A DNA stretch of 14,830 nt, taken from NCBI GenBank assembly GCA_035628645.1, contig DASPJL010000030.1, forward strand, positions 1 through 14,830, read 5' to 3'. The notes under the pieces were generated by a model. That model made no database searches, was not told where the DNA came from, and worked only from the letters and a program-made list of their open reading frames with translations. Numbering within the stretch: position 1 is the first letter of the stretch; the number at the start of each line of letters is the position of its first letter. The translations under genes and the position numbers were made by a program. The DNA is from DASPJL01 sp035628645 (lineage in GTDB: Bacteria > Bacteroidota > Bacteroidia > Cytophagales > Cyclobacteriaceae). Of the stretch, positions 8,519-14,830 are shown in pieces.

Positions 8519-8854
8519 ATGAGCAATACTTATTATAACCCGGAAGACCTTAAAAAATTTGGAAAAATAGGAGAGTTGCAACAAGATCTGGCAGATAAAT
8601 TCTTCTCATATTATAATGAGGTATTCAAAGAAGGGGCACTTACCGCCAGAGAAAAATCTTTAATTGCCTTAGCGGTGTCACATGCCATACAATGTCCGTA
8701 TTGTATAGACGCCTACACTACAGATACCCTGGAAAAAGGAGTTACGGAATCACAAATGATGGAGGCTGTTCATGTCGCTGCTGCCATTCGGGGAGGTGCA
8801 TCTCTTGTACATGGTGTACAAATGATGAATAAGATAAAAGATGTTTCCATGTAA
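8519..8854 (+). CDS. Arsenosugar biosynthesis-associated peroxidase-like protein (AhpD/CMD family)
   Basis: A 111-residue protein of the carboxymuconolactone decarboxylase/AhpD fold. The core LTAREKSLIALAVSHAIQCPYC (41-62) gives the redox-type CxxC pair Cys59-Pro-Tyr-Cys62, followed by IDAYT and the HVAAAIRGGASLVHG helix (85-99). This CPYCIDAY form, with Tyr66 where AhpD has its His, matches the small subfamily found beside ArsS radical SAM genes, so I read it as the arsenosugar-associated member. Its reaction is unknown; a thiol-disulphide or alkylhydroperoxidase-like role is inferred from the CxxC. It precedes arsS by 172 bases with no terminator in between, in the same direction. Confidence 0.85.
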   Translation: MSNTYYNPEDLKKFGKIGELQQDLADKFFSYYNEVFKEGALTAREKSLIALAVSHAIQCPYCIDAYTTDTLEKGVTESQMMEAVHVAAAIRGGASLVHGVQMMNKIKDVSM

Positions 8855-8937
8855 GGCTAGGTCAAAAGAAATAAATTCCGTTATATGTAAACCCCGGAAA
8901 AAAACGTATAAAAACATTAATCACAGTCTACGGAGAG

Positions 8938-8949
8938 AGTTCATGAACT
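8938..8949. repeat. 12-bp perfect palindrome in the gap before arsS
   Basis: AGTTCATGAACT is a perfect inverted repeat without spacer, 77 bases before the arsS start. It sits inside the loop of a wider imperfect inverted repeat (about 8929-8941 with 8968-8980, 10 of 13 matching). It could be an operator for a dimeric regulator or part of a repetitive element; no regulator gene is visible nearby. Confidence 0.4.
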
Positions 8950-8972
8950 GGAGTCTAATTGCTTCTCAACTT

Positions 8973-9007
8973 TCTCTGTGCTATTCTCCGCGTTCCCTGT
9001 GGTTAAA
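8973..9007. repeat. Intergenic CTCTGTG-type repeat
   Basis: The stretch holds three degenerate copies of TCTCYGYG (TCTCTGTG, TCTCCGCG, TCCCTGTG) and ends in GTGGTTAAA. It is richer in GC than the surrounding gap. The pattern resembles short 'CTCTGTG...CTGTGGTTAAA' repeats I know from intergenic regions of many bacterial genomes, but its copy number in this genome cannot be judged from the window. Confidence 0.4.
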
Positions 9008-9026
9008 CAAAAAACTATAGATTATA

Positions 9027-10064
9027 ATGAAATCTTTAAAAGCAGAAAGCCATTATTTATCGGATTCGAACTCCCAATTAAAGGTTTTGAATGAAGCAGA
9101 AGGATTTAAATTTCCTGACTTCAAAGAAAAGTTAAAGAAGTCAGGACTATACCCATTGCATCCAACAGGAATAGAAATATTTCAAATGAATATTGGGAAA
9201 ATGTGTAATCAGGTATGTAAACATTGTCATGTAGATGCAGGCCCCGACAGAAAGGAAATAATGACAAGGGACACTATGGAAAAATGCCTTGAAGTCCTGC
9301 ACAATCCTTCTATTACAACGGTAGACCTTACTGGTGGCGCTCCGGAAATGAATCCTGATTTTAATTGGTTGGTGGAACAAATAAACGTATTAAGAAAGAA
9401 GATAATTGTTCGCTGCAATCTTACCATCATAGTTTCGAATCCTAAATATTATCAACTCCCTGATTTTTATAAAAATAATAATGTTGAAGTGATTTCTTCC
9501 CTCCCATTTTATACGTCGTCAAGAACTGACAGCCAAAGAGGGAACGGTGTTTTCGACAAATCCATAGAGGCATTAAAAAGGTTGAACGCCGTAGGTTATG
9601 GCAAGGAAGGTTCAGGATTTATCTTAAACCTGGTTTATAATCCAGCCGGTGCATTTCTTCCCGGTGACCAGGTTGGACTGGAAAGAGAATTTAAGAAGGA
9701 GCTGAAGGGAAAGTTCTCAATTGAGTTCAATAATTTATTTACTATAACAAATCTCCCCATAAGCAGGTATCTTGACTTTTTAATCAGAAGCGGTAATTAT
9801 GAGAATTATATGGAAAAGCTCGTAAATTCTTATAATCCGTCTGCTGCAAAAAATGTAATGTGTCGTAACACTCTTTCAATTGGTTGGGATGGATATCTTT
9901 ATGACTGCGATTTTAATCAAATGCTGGAGCTTAAAGTAAATTCAACACACCAGCATATTGATGATTTTAATTGGGAATTGAAAGAAAGGGAAATTGTAAC
10001 AAATCAGCATTGCTACGGTTGCACAGCGGGTGCGGGATCAAGTTGTGGGGGAGCAACCACGTAA
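9027..10064 (+). CDS. arsS: Arsenosugar biosynthesis radical SAM protein ArsS
   Basis: A 345-residue radical SAM enzyme. The 4Fe-4S motif is Cys60-x3-Cys64-x2-Cys67 (MCNQVCKHCHVDAGP), followed by the TGGAPEMNP motif that contacts SAM. The second half is the DUF3641-like domain with further cysteines (VMCRN, LYDCDFNQ) and the diagnostic tail CYGCTAGAGSSCGG (329-342), which in some relatives carries selenocysteine; here ordinary Cys codons are used. ArsS attaches the 5'-deoxyadenosyl group of SAM to dimethylarsenite, the key carbon-arsenic step towards arsenosugars. Its neighbours on both sides are families tied to this pathway. The two downstream glycosyltransferase-like genes follow at 22 bases and a 4-base overlap, so they are probably co-transcribed. 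No arsM is present in the window. Confidence 0.93.
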   Translation: MKSLKAESHYLSDSNSQLKVLNEAEGFKFPDFKEKLKKSGLYPLHPTGIEIFQMNIGKMCNQVCKHCHVDAGPDRKEIMTRDTMEKCLEVLHNPSITTVDLTGGAPEMNPDFNWLVEQINVLRKKIIVRCNLTIIVSNPKYYQLPDFYKNNNVEVISSLPFYTSSRTDSQRGNGVFDKSIEALKRLNAVGYGKEGSGFILNLVYNPAGAFLPGDQVGLEREFKKELKGKFSIEFNNLFTITNLPISRYLDFLIRSGNYENYMEKLVNSYNPSAAKNVMCRNTLSIGWDGYLYDCDFNQMLELKVNSTHQHIDDFNWELKEREIVTNQHCYGCTAGAGSSCGGATT

Positions 10065-10086
10065 AGTTTATTCTATCTATTCCAAG

Positions 10087-10704
10087 ATGACCAAATCATT
10101 TTCCGATAAAGATCTACTTTTAATATTTATAAAGAATCCGGTTTTGGGCAAAGTAAAAACCCGGTTGGCAAAAACAGTTGGGAAAGAAAAAGCCTTGAAG
10201 ATATATAACCTTCTTCTTGACCATACACTTAAACTGACACATTCCCTTCCCCTAACAAAATACCTTTTTTACGATACGCATATTCAGCGGAACGATATGT
10301 GGTCCGATCTCCATTATCAAAAATTTCTTCAGGAGGGAGAGGATCTCGGTCAAAGAATGTACAAAGCTTTTCTCAAAGGGTTTAATGATGCCTATTCGTC
10401 AATTGTGATAATTGGAAGTGATTGCCGGGAATTACACTACGATATACTTGCAAATGCTTTCGAAGCCTTGAAGACTTCTGATGTTGTTATTGGTCCGGCA
10501 AAGGATGGCGGTTATTATTTATTGGGAATGAAACAACTTATCCCTTCACTTTTTAAAAACAAGTCATGGAGTTCACCACAAGTATTTAATGAAACCATGA
10601 CTGATATTAATTTATTGAATCTTCGATGTCATTTATTACCAGTACTTTCGGACATCGATACTGAAGATGATTTGATTAACCATTCTAAATATTTTAAAGA
10701 ATGA
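10087..10704 (+). CDS. TIGR04282-type arsenosugar biosynthesis glycosyltransferase (DUF2064)
   Basis: From ATG 10087 this is 205 residues of the GT-A nucleotide-diphospho-sugar transferase fold. The N-terminal FIKNPVLGKVKTRLAKTVG matches the family's 'F.K.P.PG.VKTRL' phosphate-binding loop, and IGSDCRELHYDILANAFEAL followed by VVIGPAKDGGYYLLGM matches its metal- and substrate-binding blocks; SDIDTEDDL closes the domain. A GTG at 10030 in the same frame would add 19 residues and overlap arsS by 35 bases, but those residues (MRDQVVGEQPRKV...) show no family character and merely read the end of arsS in another frame, so I use the ATG, 22 bases after the arsS stop. The protein is expected to work on the adenosyl-arsenic product; the exact sugar chemistry is not established. 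Confidence 0.88.
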   Translation: MTKSFSDKDLLLIFIKNPVLGKVKTRLAKTVGKEKALKIYNLLLDHTLKLTHSLPLTKYLFYDTHIQRNDMWSDLHYQKFLQEGEDLGQRMYKAFLKGFNDAYSSIVIIGSDCRELHYDILANAFEALKTSDVVIGPAKDGGYYLLGMKQLIPSLFKNKSWSSPQVFNETMTDINLLNLRCHLLPVLSDIDTEDDLINHSKYFKE

Positions 10705-11399
10705 AATTAAGCATTATAATTCCCACCTATAATGAAGCTGAAAACATTGGAAAGTTAATTTCCTATCTGCATAAAAATCTTCTAAATAAAGCGTATGAAA
10801 TAATAGTATCAGATGGTGGAAGTACTGACAGTACCTTTGAGGACGCGTTGAAGGCTGGGGCAACTGTTTTAAAATCGCAAAAAAAAGGTAGGGCTTCGCA
10901 AATGAATTATGGCGCTTCAAAGGCTTCAGGAGAGGTGTTATACTTTTTACACGCAGATTCTTACCCACCTGCTACTTTTCATGAAGATATTCTTCATGCT
11001 GTAAAAAAAGGAATTAAAAGTGGTTCTTACAGATTAAAATTCGATTACAACCACTGGTTCTTAAAATTCAATAGCTGGTTTACAAGATTCGATATTGATC
11101 TTATAAGATTTGGCGACCAAAGCCTTTTTATAAGTAAGGAAATTTTTGAAAAAGTGAGCGGATTCGATGAAACCTTGATTGTGATGGAAGATATGGAAAT
11201 TATTCCCAGAATAAAAAAACTAGGGAGGTTTAAAGTGATGAATGCCTACGTTAGGACTTCTGCGCGGAAATATCTGGAAAATGGAATTTATAAACTTCAG
11301 GCCATTTTTTTTATTATCTACTTTATGTACTGGCTCGGTTTTTCCCAGGAAAAATTAATAAGAACTTACCGGTCCCTGATAAAACAAAATAAAGTCTAG
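10701..11399 (+). CDS. TIGR04283-type arsenosugar biosynthesis glycosyltransferase (GT2)
   Basis: A 232-residue family 2 glycosyltransferase. It begins directly with the GT-A fold (MKLSIIIPTYNEAENIGKLI), then VSDGGSTDST, KGRASQMNYGASKASGEVLYFLHADSYPP (DxD-like HAD segment), RFGDQSLFISKEIFEKVSGFDE and MEDMEII. This combination is characteristic of the TIGR04283 group found with ArsS. A C-terminal hydrophobic segment (about 203-217) could anchor it to the membrane. It overlaps the preceding gene by four bases (ATGA), a sign of translational coupling, and ends 22 bases from the convergent hydroxylase gene with no hairpin terminator between them. Confidence 0.9.
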   Translation: MKLSIIIPTYNEAENIGKLISYLHKNLLNKAYEIIVSDGGSTDSTFEDALKAGATVLKSQKKGRASQMNYGASKASGEVLYFLHADSYPPATFHEDILHAVKKGIKSGSYRLKFDYNHWFLKFNSWFTRFDIDLIRFGDQSLFISKEIFEKVSGFDETLIVMEDMEIIPRIKKLGRFKVMNAYVRTSARKYLENGIYKLQAIFFIIYFMYWLGFSQEKLIRTYRSLIKQNKV

Positions 11400-11421
11400 G
11401 ATATAAGAAATCGTTTACCAG

Positions 11422-12228
11422 CTAGTCTATCGGTCTTTGCTTTTTAAAAGGAAGAAGCAATAAGTTCACGGCCGTTTGTTCGGAAAAGATCCTATGTGAA
11501 GGAACCCCAATCTCCAATTCGCTTTGAGGAATATGGATCCGGATTGTTTCATGAATTCTATCCCAAAAGGAAAAAACAACAGAGTAGTTACTGTCTCTTT
11601 CCAGTTTCTTTGTAGAATGATGGATGCCATGCATGCTGGGAGTGACAAGGAGTTTATTTAGAAGCCTTTCGAATTTAAGGGGAAGCCTCAAATTACTATG
11701 GTGAAAATTGGTAGCCGCTTCAAATACGATTTCATAAATAAGAACGAGATAAGGAGAAGCGCCGATAAGTAAAATAACCCCACCTCTGGAAACTACACTT
11801 AACAATACCTCCCCGAAATGAAATCTGATTGCGGTAGTAACATCAAGGTCAAGGTCCATGTGGTGAATATTATGAAAACGCCATAAAAAAGGAACCTTGT
11901 GATTTATAATATGCCACAGATAATTCCCATAGTCAAGCGCCAAGAAACCTAAGACAAACTTTATCCATACGGGTAGCTCAAGAAGGTTTAAAAGGCCAAT
12001 CTTTTCCTCTTCGGCTTTTGCTGCCAATAAGACCATTACCGGAATTAACAGGAATTTGAGAAATATAAAAGAAATAACTGCGATGCTAACATTACGAACT
12101 ATTCTCTTTGTCCTGGACTCATTCCTTTTTCTTAATTCAAATTTTGACTCCAACAGGAATAAAAGTAAAAATATGGCAAGAAGAATAGGCGTTCCTACCT
12201 TGTCAAGCACGGGAAATGTGAAATCCAT
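11422..12228 (-). CDS. Fatty acid hydroxylase / sterol desaturase family protein
   Basis: A 268-residue membrane protein. Four or so hydrophobic segments lie at about 13-28, 45-70, 88-105 and 142-172. The di-iron histidine clusters of the family are all visible: His106-x3-His110 (HIINH), His119-x2-His122-His123 (HNIHH), His137 in the RFHFGE segment, His176-His177 (HHSNL) and His200-x2-His203-His204 (HGIHH). Such enzymes hydroxylate or desaturate lipids, sterols or carotenoids using O2 and an iron pair; the substrate cannot be told from sequence. It faces the arsenosugar-type cluster tail to tail; a link to that pathway is possible but not supported by co-direction. The start ATG lies 59 bases from the 3' end of ssrA. 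Confidence 0.9.
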   Translation of the reverse strand: MDFTFPVLDKVGTPILLAIFLLLFLLESKFELRKRNESRTKRIVRNVSIAVISFIFLKFLLIPVMVLLAAKAEEEKIGLLNLLELPVWIKFVLGFLALDYGNYLWHIINHKVPFLWRFHNIHHMDLDLDVTTAIRFHFGEVLLSVVSRGGVILLIGASPYLVLIYEIVFEAATNFHHSNLRLPLKFERLLNKLLVTPSMHGIHHSTKKLERDSNYSVVFSFWDRIHETIRIHIPQSELEIGVPSHRIFSEQTAVNLLLLPFKKQRPID

Positions 12229-12257
12229 ATAAAAGTATAAAAGGGTTAATAAAAATA

Positions 12258-12285
12258 AATCCCTTTAAAAAAATTTAAAGGGATT
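12258..12285 (-). terminator. Intrinsic terminator of ssrA
   Basis: Perfect 12-bp inverted repeat (12258-12269 with 12274-12285) with an A4 loop on the plus strand. Read on the minus strand it follows the 3' end of ssrA by two bases and is followed by a T-rich tail (TTTATTTTTATT), so it terminates tmRNA transcription before the hydroxylase gene. Confidence 0.85.
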
Positions 12286-12287
12286 AG

Positions 12288-12650
12288 TGGAGTCGGAGGG
12301 ATTCGAACCCTCGTCCAGACAAGGAAACCTCGATGCTTTCTACATGTTTATTTGTCCTTGGATTTTCGTGATCGCCCTGGTGAACAACTACCGAAGCAAT
12401 CCTTATCTGCAGTTGATCTTATTGATGCATCACAGTGCTGCACCAACCAGCTTTAATTCATGATGCCCCTGGTGTCAATGACTTAAAGCAGATCCTTGAC
12501 GGGACACTCGCTATTTAATTCTTAATTAAGCAGCAAGGGCGTAGTTTTCTTCGCCATTTATAAGTGTGGAAGTTTTTTTCACGGGCAATACTAACAACAC
12601 CCGACATGCTTACACCTGATCTACACAAGCTGTCAATTCCTGTCGACCCC
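12288..12650 (-). ncRNA. ssrA: Transfer-messenger RNA (tmRNA)
   Basis: The 5' end GGGGTCG (12650-12644) pairs with the 3' strand CGACTCC (12295-12289) to close the acceptor stem with one G-U pair; the discriminator is A at 12288 and CCA is not encoded. The T arm is GAGGG-TTCGAAT-CCCTC. In the middle, 12555 down to 12526 reads GGC GAA GAA AAC TAC GCC CTT GCT GCT TAA, giving tag GEENYALAA, which follows the Ala carried by the tmRNA. Tags of this GExNYALAA type are known from Bacteroidota. tmRNA with SmpB rescues stalled ribosomes and marks the protein for degradation. The length of 363 bases is normal. Apparent open frames across this stretch are not genes. Confidence 0.97.
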
Positions 12651-12673
12651 TGGCATAATTTCAAAAGAGATTA

Positions 12674-12681
12674 CAAATATA
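12674..12681 (-). promoter_or_regulatory. Probable -7 promoter box of ssrA
   Basis: On the minus strand the sequence is TATATTTG, an exact TAnnTTTG match, 23 bases before the mature 5' end of tmRNA. A short leader removed by RNase P would fit. No convincing -33 TTTG was found. Confidence 0.5.
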
Positions 12682-12801
12682 TAGCTAAAAAAGTTTCTTA
12701 CCCACTAGGTTATTTACTCGTATTTATTAAAATGATTCATTCTTCATAACAAATCTCAATTGATAATTTTAAGTTTTAATTAGGTAGATAATATTTTATT
12801 A

Positions 12802-13623
12802 ATGATTAAAAGAATTTTCCCCCAGGTTTTTGTCTCTTTATTTCCGCAACTTTTCCTTTTCCTTCTGTCATTTACTTCTTTTTCCCAAATATTAAATGTT
12901 GAAAAATCAAGGGTTCAGGAAGATACCACAAAAAGATATATTGGAAATATTAGTATTAATTTTTCCCTTAACAATAGAAGTACTACCCCGGAGAATAGAG
13001 CTATTTTTGTTGGGTTAACAGGCAATTCAAACTTGGGTTACTTTTCCGAAAAACATGCTTATTTGCTTTTTGGAACCATCAATTATACCTCTCTGACAGG
13101 AGCCGCTCCCATCAGCACAGGTTACGGTCATTTTAGGTTTAATCTCAATCGTAAGAAAAAGTTGTCAACTGAGTTATTTGCCCAGATACAATATGATCAA
13201 AGCAGGGGCATGAATTATCGATCTTTGGCTGGCGTAGGAGCAAGGCTGATTATTATCAATACAGAAAATGCAAGTTTATACGTTGGAGCAGGCCTGATGT
13301 GGGAAACTGAGGAATGGGATATGCCCGACGAATCTGATTCCATCATTGTAAAAAATATTCCGAAATCCACAAACTATGTCAGTGTCAAAGCCCGATTAAA
13401 CCCTTTTACAACCTTTAATATTATCAACTATTACCAGGTAGGTTTTGATAATGAACAGAATGTATTCAGGCATAGGTTAAATGTGGATGCAAGCCTTATC
13501 TTTTTGATAAATAAATATTTGAGTTTTGTAAACACTTTCAACGCCGGATATGAAAATAAACCCGTGGTGCCGATTTTGAAATTTTCATATTCTCTGTCTA
13601 ATGGAATTTTGATTAAATTTTAA
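12802..13623 (+). CDS. Predicted outer-membrane beta-barrel protein (DUF481-like)
   Basis: A 273-residue protein with a signal peptide (about 1-28: Lys3/Arg4 then a Phe/Leu-rich core, cut after SFS). The mature part is a series of amphipathic strands, for example AYLLFGTINYTSL, LSTELFAQIQYDQ, SLAGVGARLIII, ASLYVGAGLMWETEEW and FRHRLNVDASLIFLI, and it ends in Phe (GILIKF), the usual signal for outer-membrane barrel insertion. The GVGARLI...LYVGAGLMWETEEW pattern recalls DUF481 (YdiY-like) proteins. No enzymatic motif is seen, so it is probably a structural or transport barrel. It precedes dnaX in the same direction by 41 bases; the start ATG follows the ssrA promoter region in a divergent arrangement. 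Confidence 0.65.
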   Translation: MIKRIFPQVFVSLFPQLFLFLLSFTSFSQILNVEKSRVQEDTTKRYIGNISINFSLNNRSTTPENRAIFVGLTGNSNLGYFSEKHAYLLFGTINYTSLTGAAPISTGYGHFRFNLNRKKKLSTELFAQIQYDQSRGMNYRSLAGVGARLIIINTENASLYVGAGLMWETEEWDMPDESDSIIVKNIPKSTNYVSVKARLNPFTTFNIINYYQVGFDNEQNVFRHRLNVDASLIFLINKYLSFVNTFNAGYENKPVVPILKFSYSLSNGILIKF

Positions 13624-13664
13624 TAACCATTTCTAAAAATCAAAGGATTCTTTAACTTGCAACA

Positions 13665-14780
13665 ATGGAAAACTTTGTAGTATCCGCCAGGAAATACCGA
13701 CCTCTAGGATTTGATGAAGTAGTAGGACAGGAACACATCACAAAAACCTTGACTAATGCGATTAAAAATAATCAATTAGCTCAGGCTTTATTGTTTTGTG
13801 GACCGAGAGGTGTTGGTAAAACTACATGCGCCAGAATCGTGGCAAAGCTTGTAAATCATTTTGACAACAAGGATACAGAACAAACCAGCCTGAACATCTA
13901 TGAACTTGATGCGGCCTCTAATAACTCTGTCGAAGATATTAGGAATTTAATTGATCAGGTAAGATATCCTCCACAATACGGAAAATATAAAGTTTATATT
14001 ATCGATGAGGTTCACATGCTTTCAAATGCAGCGTTCAATGCATTTCTGAAAACGCTCGAAGAGCCACCTTCCTACGCCATTTTTATTCTTGCGACAACAG
14101 AGAAGCATAAAGTAATTCCTACCATACTTTCCCGCTGTCAGATTTTTGATTTTAACCGGATTCAAATAAGCGATATCGCAGATCATTTACAAGGTATTGC
14201 TGAAAAGGAAGGAATTGAAGCAGAACCGGAGGCATTGCATTTAATTGCTCAAAAAGCTGACGGTGCGTTGAGGGATGCGCTTTCGTTATTTGACCTGATT
14301 GTAACCTTTTCTTCAGGAGGAAAAATTACCTATAAAAATACCATTGCAAACCTTCATATTCTTGATTATGATTATTATTTCAAGATGACGGATTTTCTCC
14401 TGAACGAGAATTTATCCCAGGCAATGTTGACCTATGATGAGATTTTAAAAAAAGGATTTGACGGTCATAATTTTTTGACGGGACTTGGGGAGCATCTACG
14501 AAACCTGATGGTATGTAAAGATCCCTCAACAGTTACTCTTCTTCAGGTTGGACAATCCATTCAACAGAAATACCTGACCCAGGCTGTCCAAACCTCCATT
14601 TCATTTTTATTGTCGGCGCTGAACATTATTAATCAATGTGATTTGAATTATAAGTCAAGCAAGAATCAAAGGCTGCTTGTAGAGTTGGCACTGATGAAAC
14701 TTTCTTATTTGAACAGGGCCATAAATTTTGCCGATGTTTCCGCCCATGATGTTGAGTTAAAAAAAAAAGTGAGCACATAA
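13665..14780 (+). CDS. dnaX: DNA polymerase III subunit gamma (short product of dnaX)
   Basis: A 371-residue clamp-loader ATPase, the motor that loads the beta clamp. Walker A GPRGVGKT is at 46-53, the Walker B-type DEVH at 114-117, and the SRC sensor-1 block at 156-158 (LSRCQIFDF); ALRDALSLFD carries sensor 2. Domain III follows to about 365. The four-cysteine zinc module normally found between Walker A and ELDAASNNS is missing: residues 61-77 (KLVNHFDNKDTEQTSLN) hold no Cys, a loss I also associate with other Bacteroidota. The stop at 14778 comes right after a run of ten A residues; a full tau would be 500 or more residues. The product as read in frame equals the E. coli gamma form, so I take it as complete gamma rather than a broken gene, with tau made by shifting frame. 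Confidence 0.93.
   Translation: MENFVVSARKYRPLGFDEVVGQEHITKTLTNAIKNNQLAQALLFCGPRGVGKTTCARIVAKLVNHFDNKDTEQTSLNIYELDAASNNSVEDIRNLIDQVRYPPQYGKYKVYIIDEVHMLSNAAFNAFLKTLEEPPSYAIFILATTEKHKVIPTILSRCQIFDFNRIQISDIADHLQGIAEKEGIEAEPEALHLIAQKADGALRDALSLFDLIVTFSSGGKITYKNTIANLHILDYDYYFKMTDFLLNENLSQAMLTYDEILKKGFDGHNFLTGLGEHLRNLMVCKDPSTVTLLQVGQSIQQKYLTQAVQTSISFLLSALNIINQCDLNYKSSKNQRLLVELALMKLSYLNRAINFADVSAHDVELKKKVST
14759..14768 (+). promoter_or_regulatory. A10 slippery site in dnaX (predicted frameshift/slippage signal)
   Basis: Ten consecutive A residues are read TTA AAA AAA AAA GTG in the zero frame, followed by AGC ACA TAA. It offers an A-AAA-AAA-G heptamer for -1 ribosomal slippage, and is also long enough for polymerase slippage as in Thermus dnaX. 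No Shine-Dalgarno-like stimulator is seen upstream and no strong hairpin downstream, which leans towards transcriptional slippage. Confidence 0.7.
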
Positions 14781-14830
14781 GCGGCGGCGAATCATCCAAG
14801 ATAATTGACCAAAGCAACTCAAATTCTTCT
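14768..14830 (+). CDS. dnaX: Start of the tau-specific extension of dnaX in the -1 frame (partial)
   Basis: Reading from A14768 in the -1 frame gives AGT GAG CAC ATA AGC GGC GGC and so on, 21 codons without a stop to the window edge. The residues are rich in Ser, Gly, Asn and Gln, as in the flexible linker that joins domain III of gamma to the tau domains IV-V, which bind DnaB helicase and the polymerase alpha subunit. The +1 frame stops at once (TGA), so only the -1 frame is usable. The remainder lies outside the window. If the A run is really eleven in the genome, this would simply be the in-frame continuation. Confidence 0.65.

Noticed and set aside
10030..10086. GTG start giving the first glycosyltransferase-like protein 19 more residues and overlapping arsS
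   Set aside because: The added residues come from the conserved arsS tail read in another frame, and family similarity begins after ATG 10087.
12564..12749. A 61-codon open frame on the plus strand
   Set aside because: It lies across the 5' part of the tmRNA gene on the opposite strand and its promoter; the translation has no domain character.

Overview
The window looks like chromosomal DNA of a member of the Bacteroidota, most likely of the Cytophagales type. Reasons: a GldJ-type gliding/type IX secretion lipoprotein, a tmRNA whose tag peptide (GEENYALAA) is of the Bacteroidota kind, TAnnTTTG-like promoter boxes with little Shine-Dalgarno signal, several small outer-membrane beta-barrels, and low GC. 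Nothing looks like a phage, plasmid, insertion sequence or CRISPR array; this is mostly housekeeping chromosome with one accessory-type metabolic cluster.

Layout. 45-704 (-): small outer-membrane beta-barrel. 895-2776 (+): two coupled genes, a divergent anthranilate-phosphoribosyltransferase-like (TrpD2-like) protein and a NUDIX hydrolase. 2782-3414 (-): an orphan cytochrome-c-oxidase-subunit-III-like membrane protein. 3593-6937 (+): mfd, the transcription-repair coupling factor, from a TTG start. 7134-8348 (+): gldJ-like lipoprotein ending at a textbook intrinsic terminator (8371-8399). 8519-11399 (+): an arsenosugar-biosynthesis-type cluster made of an AhpD-like CxxC protein, the radical SAM enzyme ArsS and two dedicated glycosyltransferase-like proteins. 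11422-12228 (-): a fatty acid hydroxylase/sterol desaturase family membrane protein, convergent with the cluster. 12288-12650 (-): ssrA (tmRNA) with its own terminator and a good promoter box. 12802-13623 (+): predicted outer-membrane barrel. 13665 to the window end (+): dnaX.

How they fit together. The arsenosugar set is the clearest pathway: ArsS is expected to join dimethylarsenite to the 5'-deoxyadenosyl group of SAM, and the AhpD-like protein and the two GT-A-type proteins belong to families found with it. No arsM methyltransferase is visible here. The most striking signal is in dnaX: the zero-frame product stops after 371 residues, just after the clamp-loader domains, immediately downstream of a run of ten A residues. 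Shifting by -1 at that run (or adding one A) opens a frame that continues to the end of the window with a Ser/Gly/Asn-rich sequence. This is the layout expected for production of both gamma and tau from one gene by frameshifting or transcriptional slippage; a homopolymer sequencing error is the main alternative.
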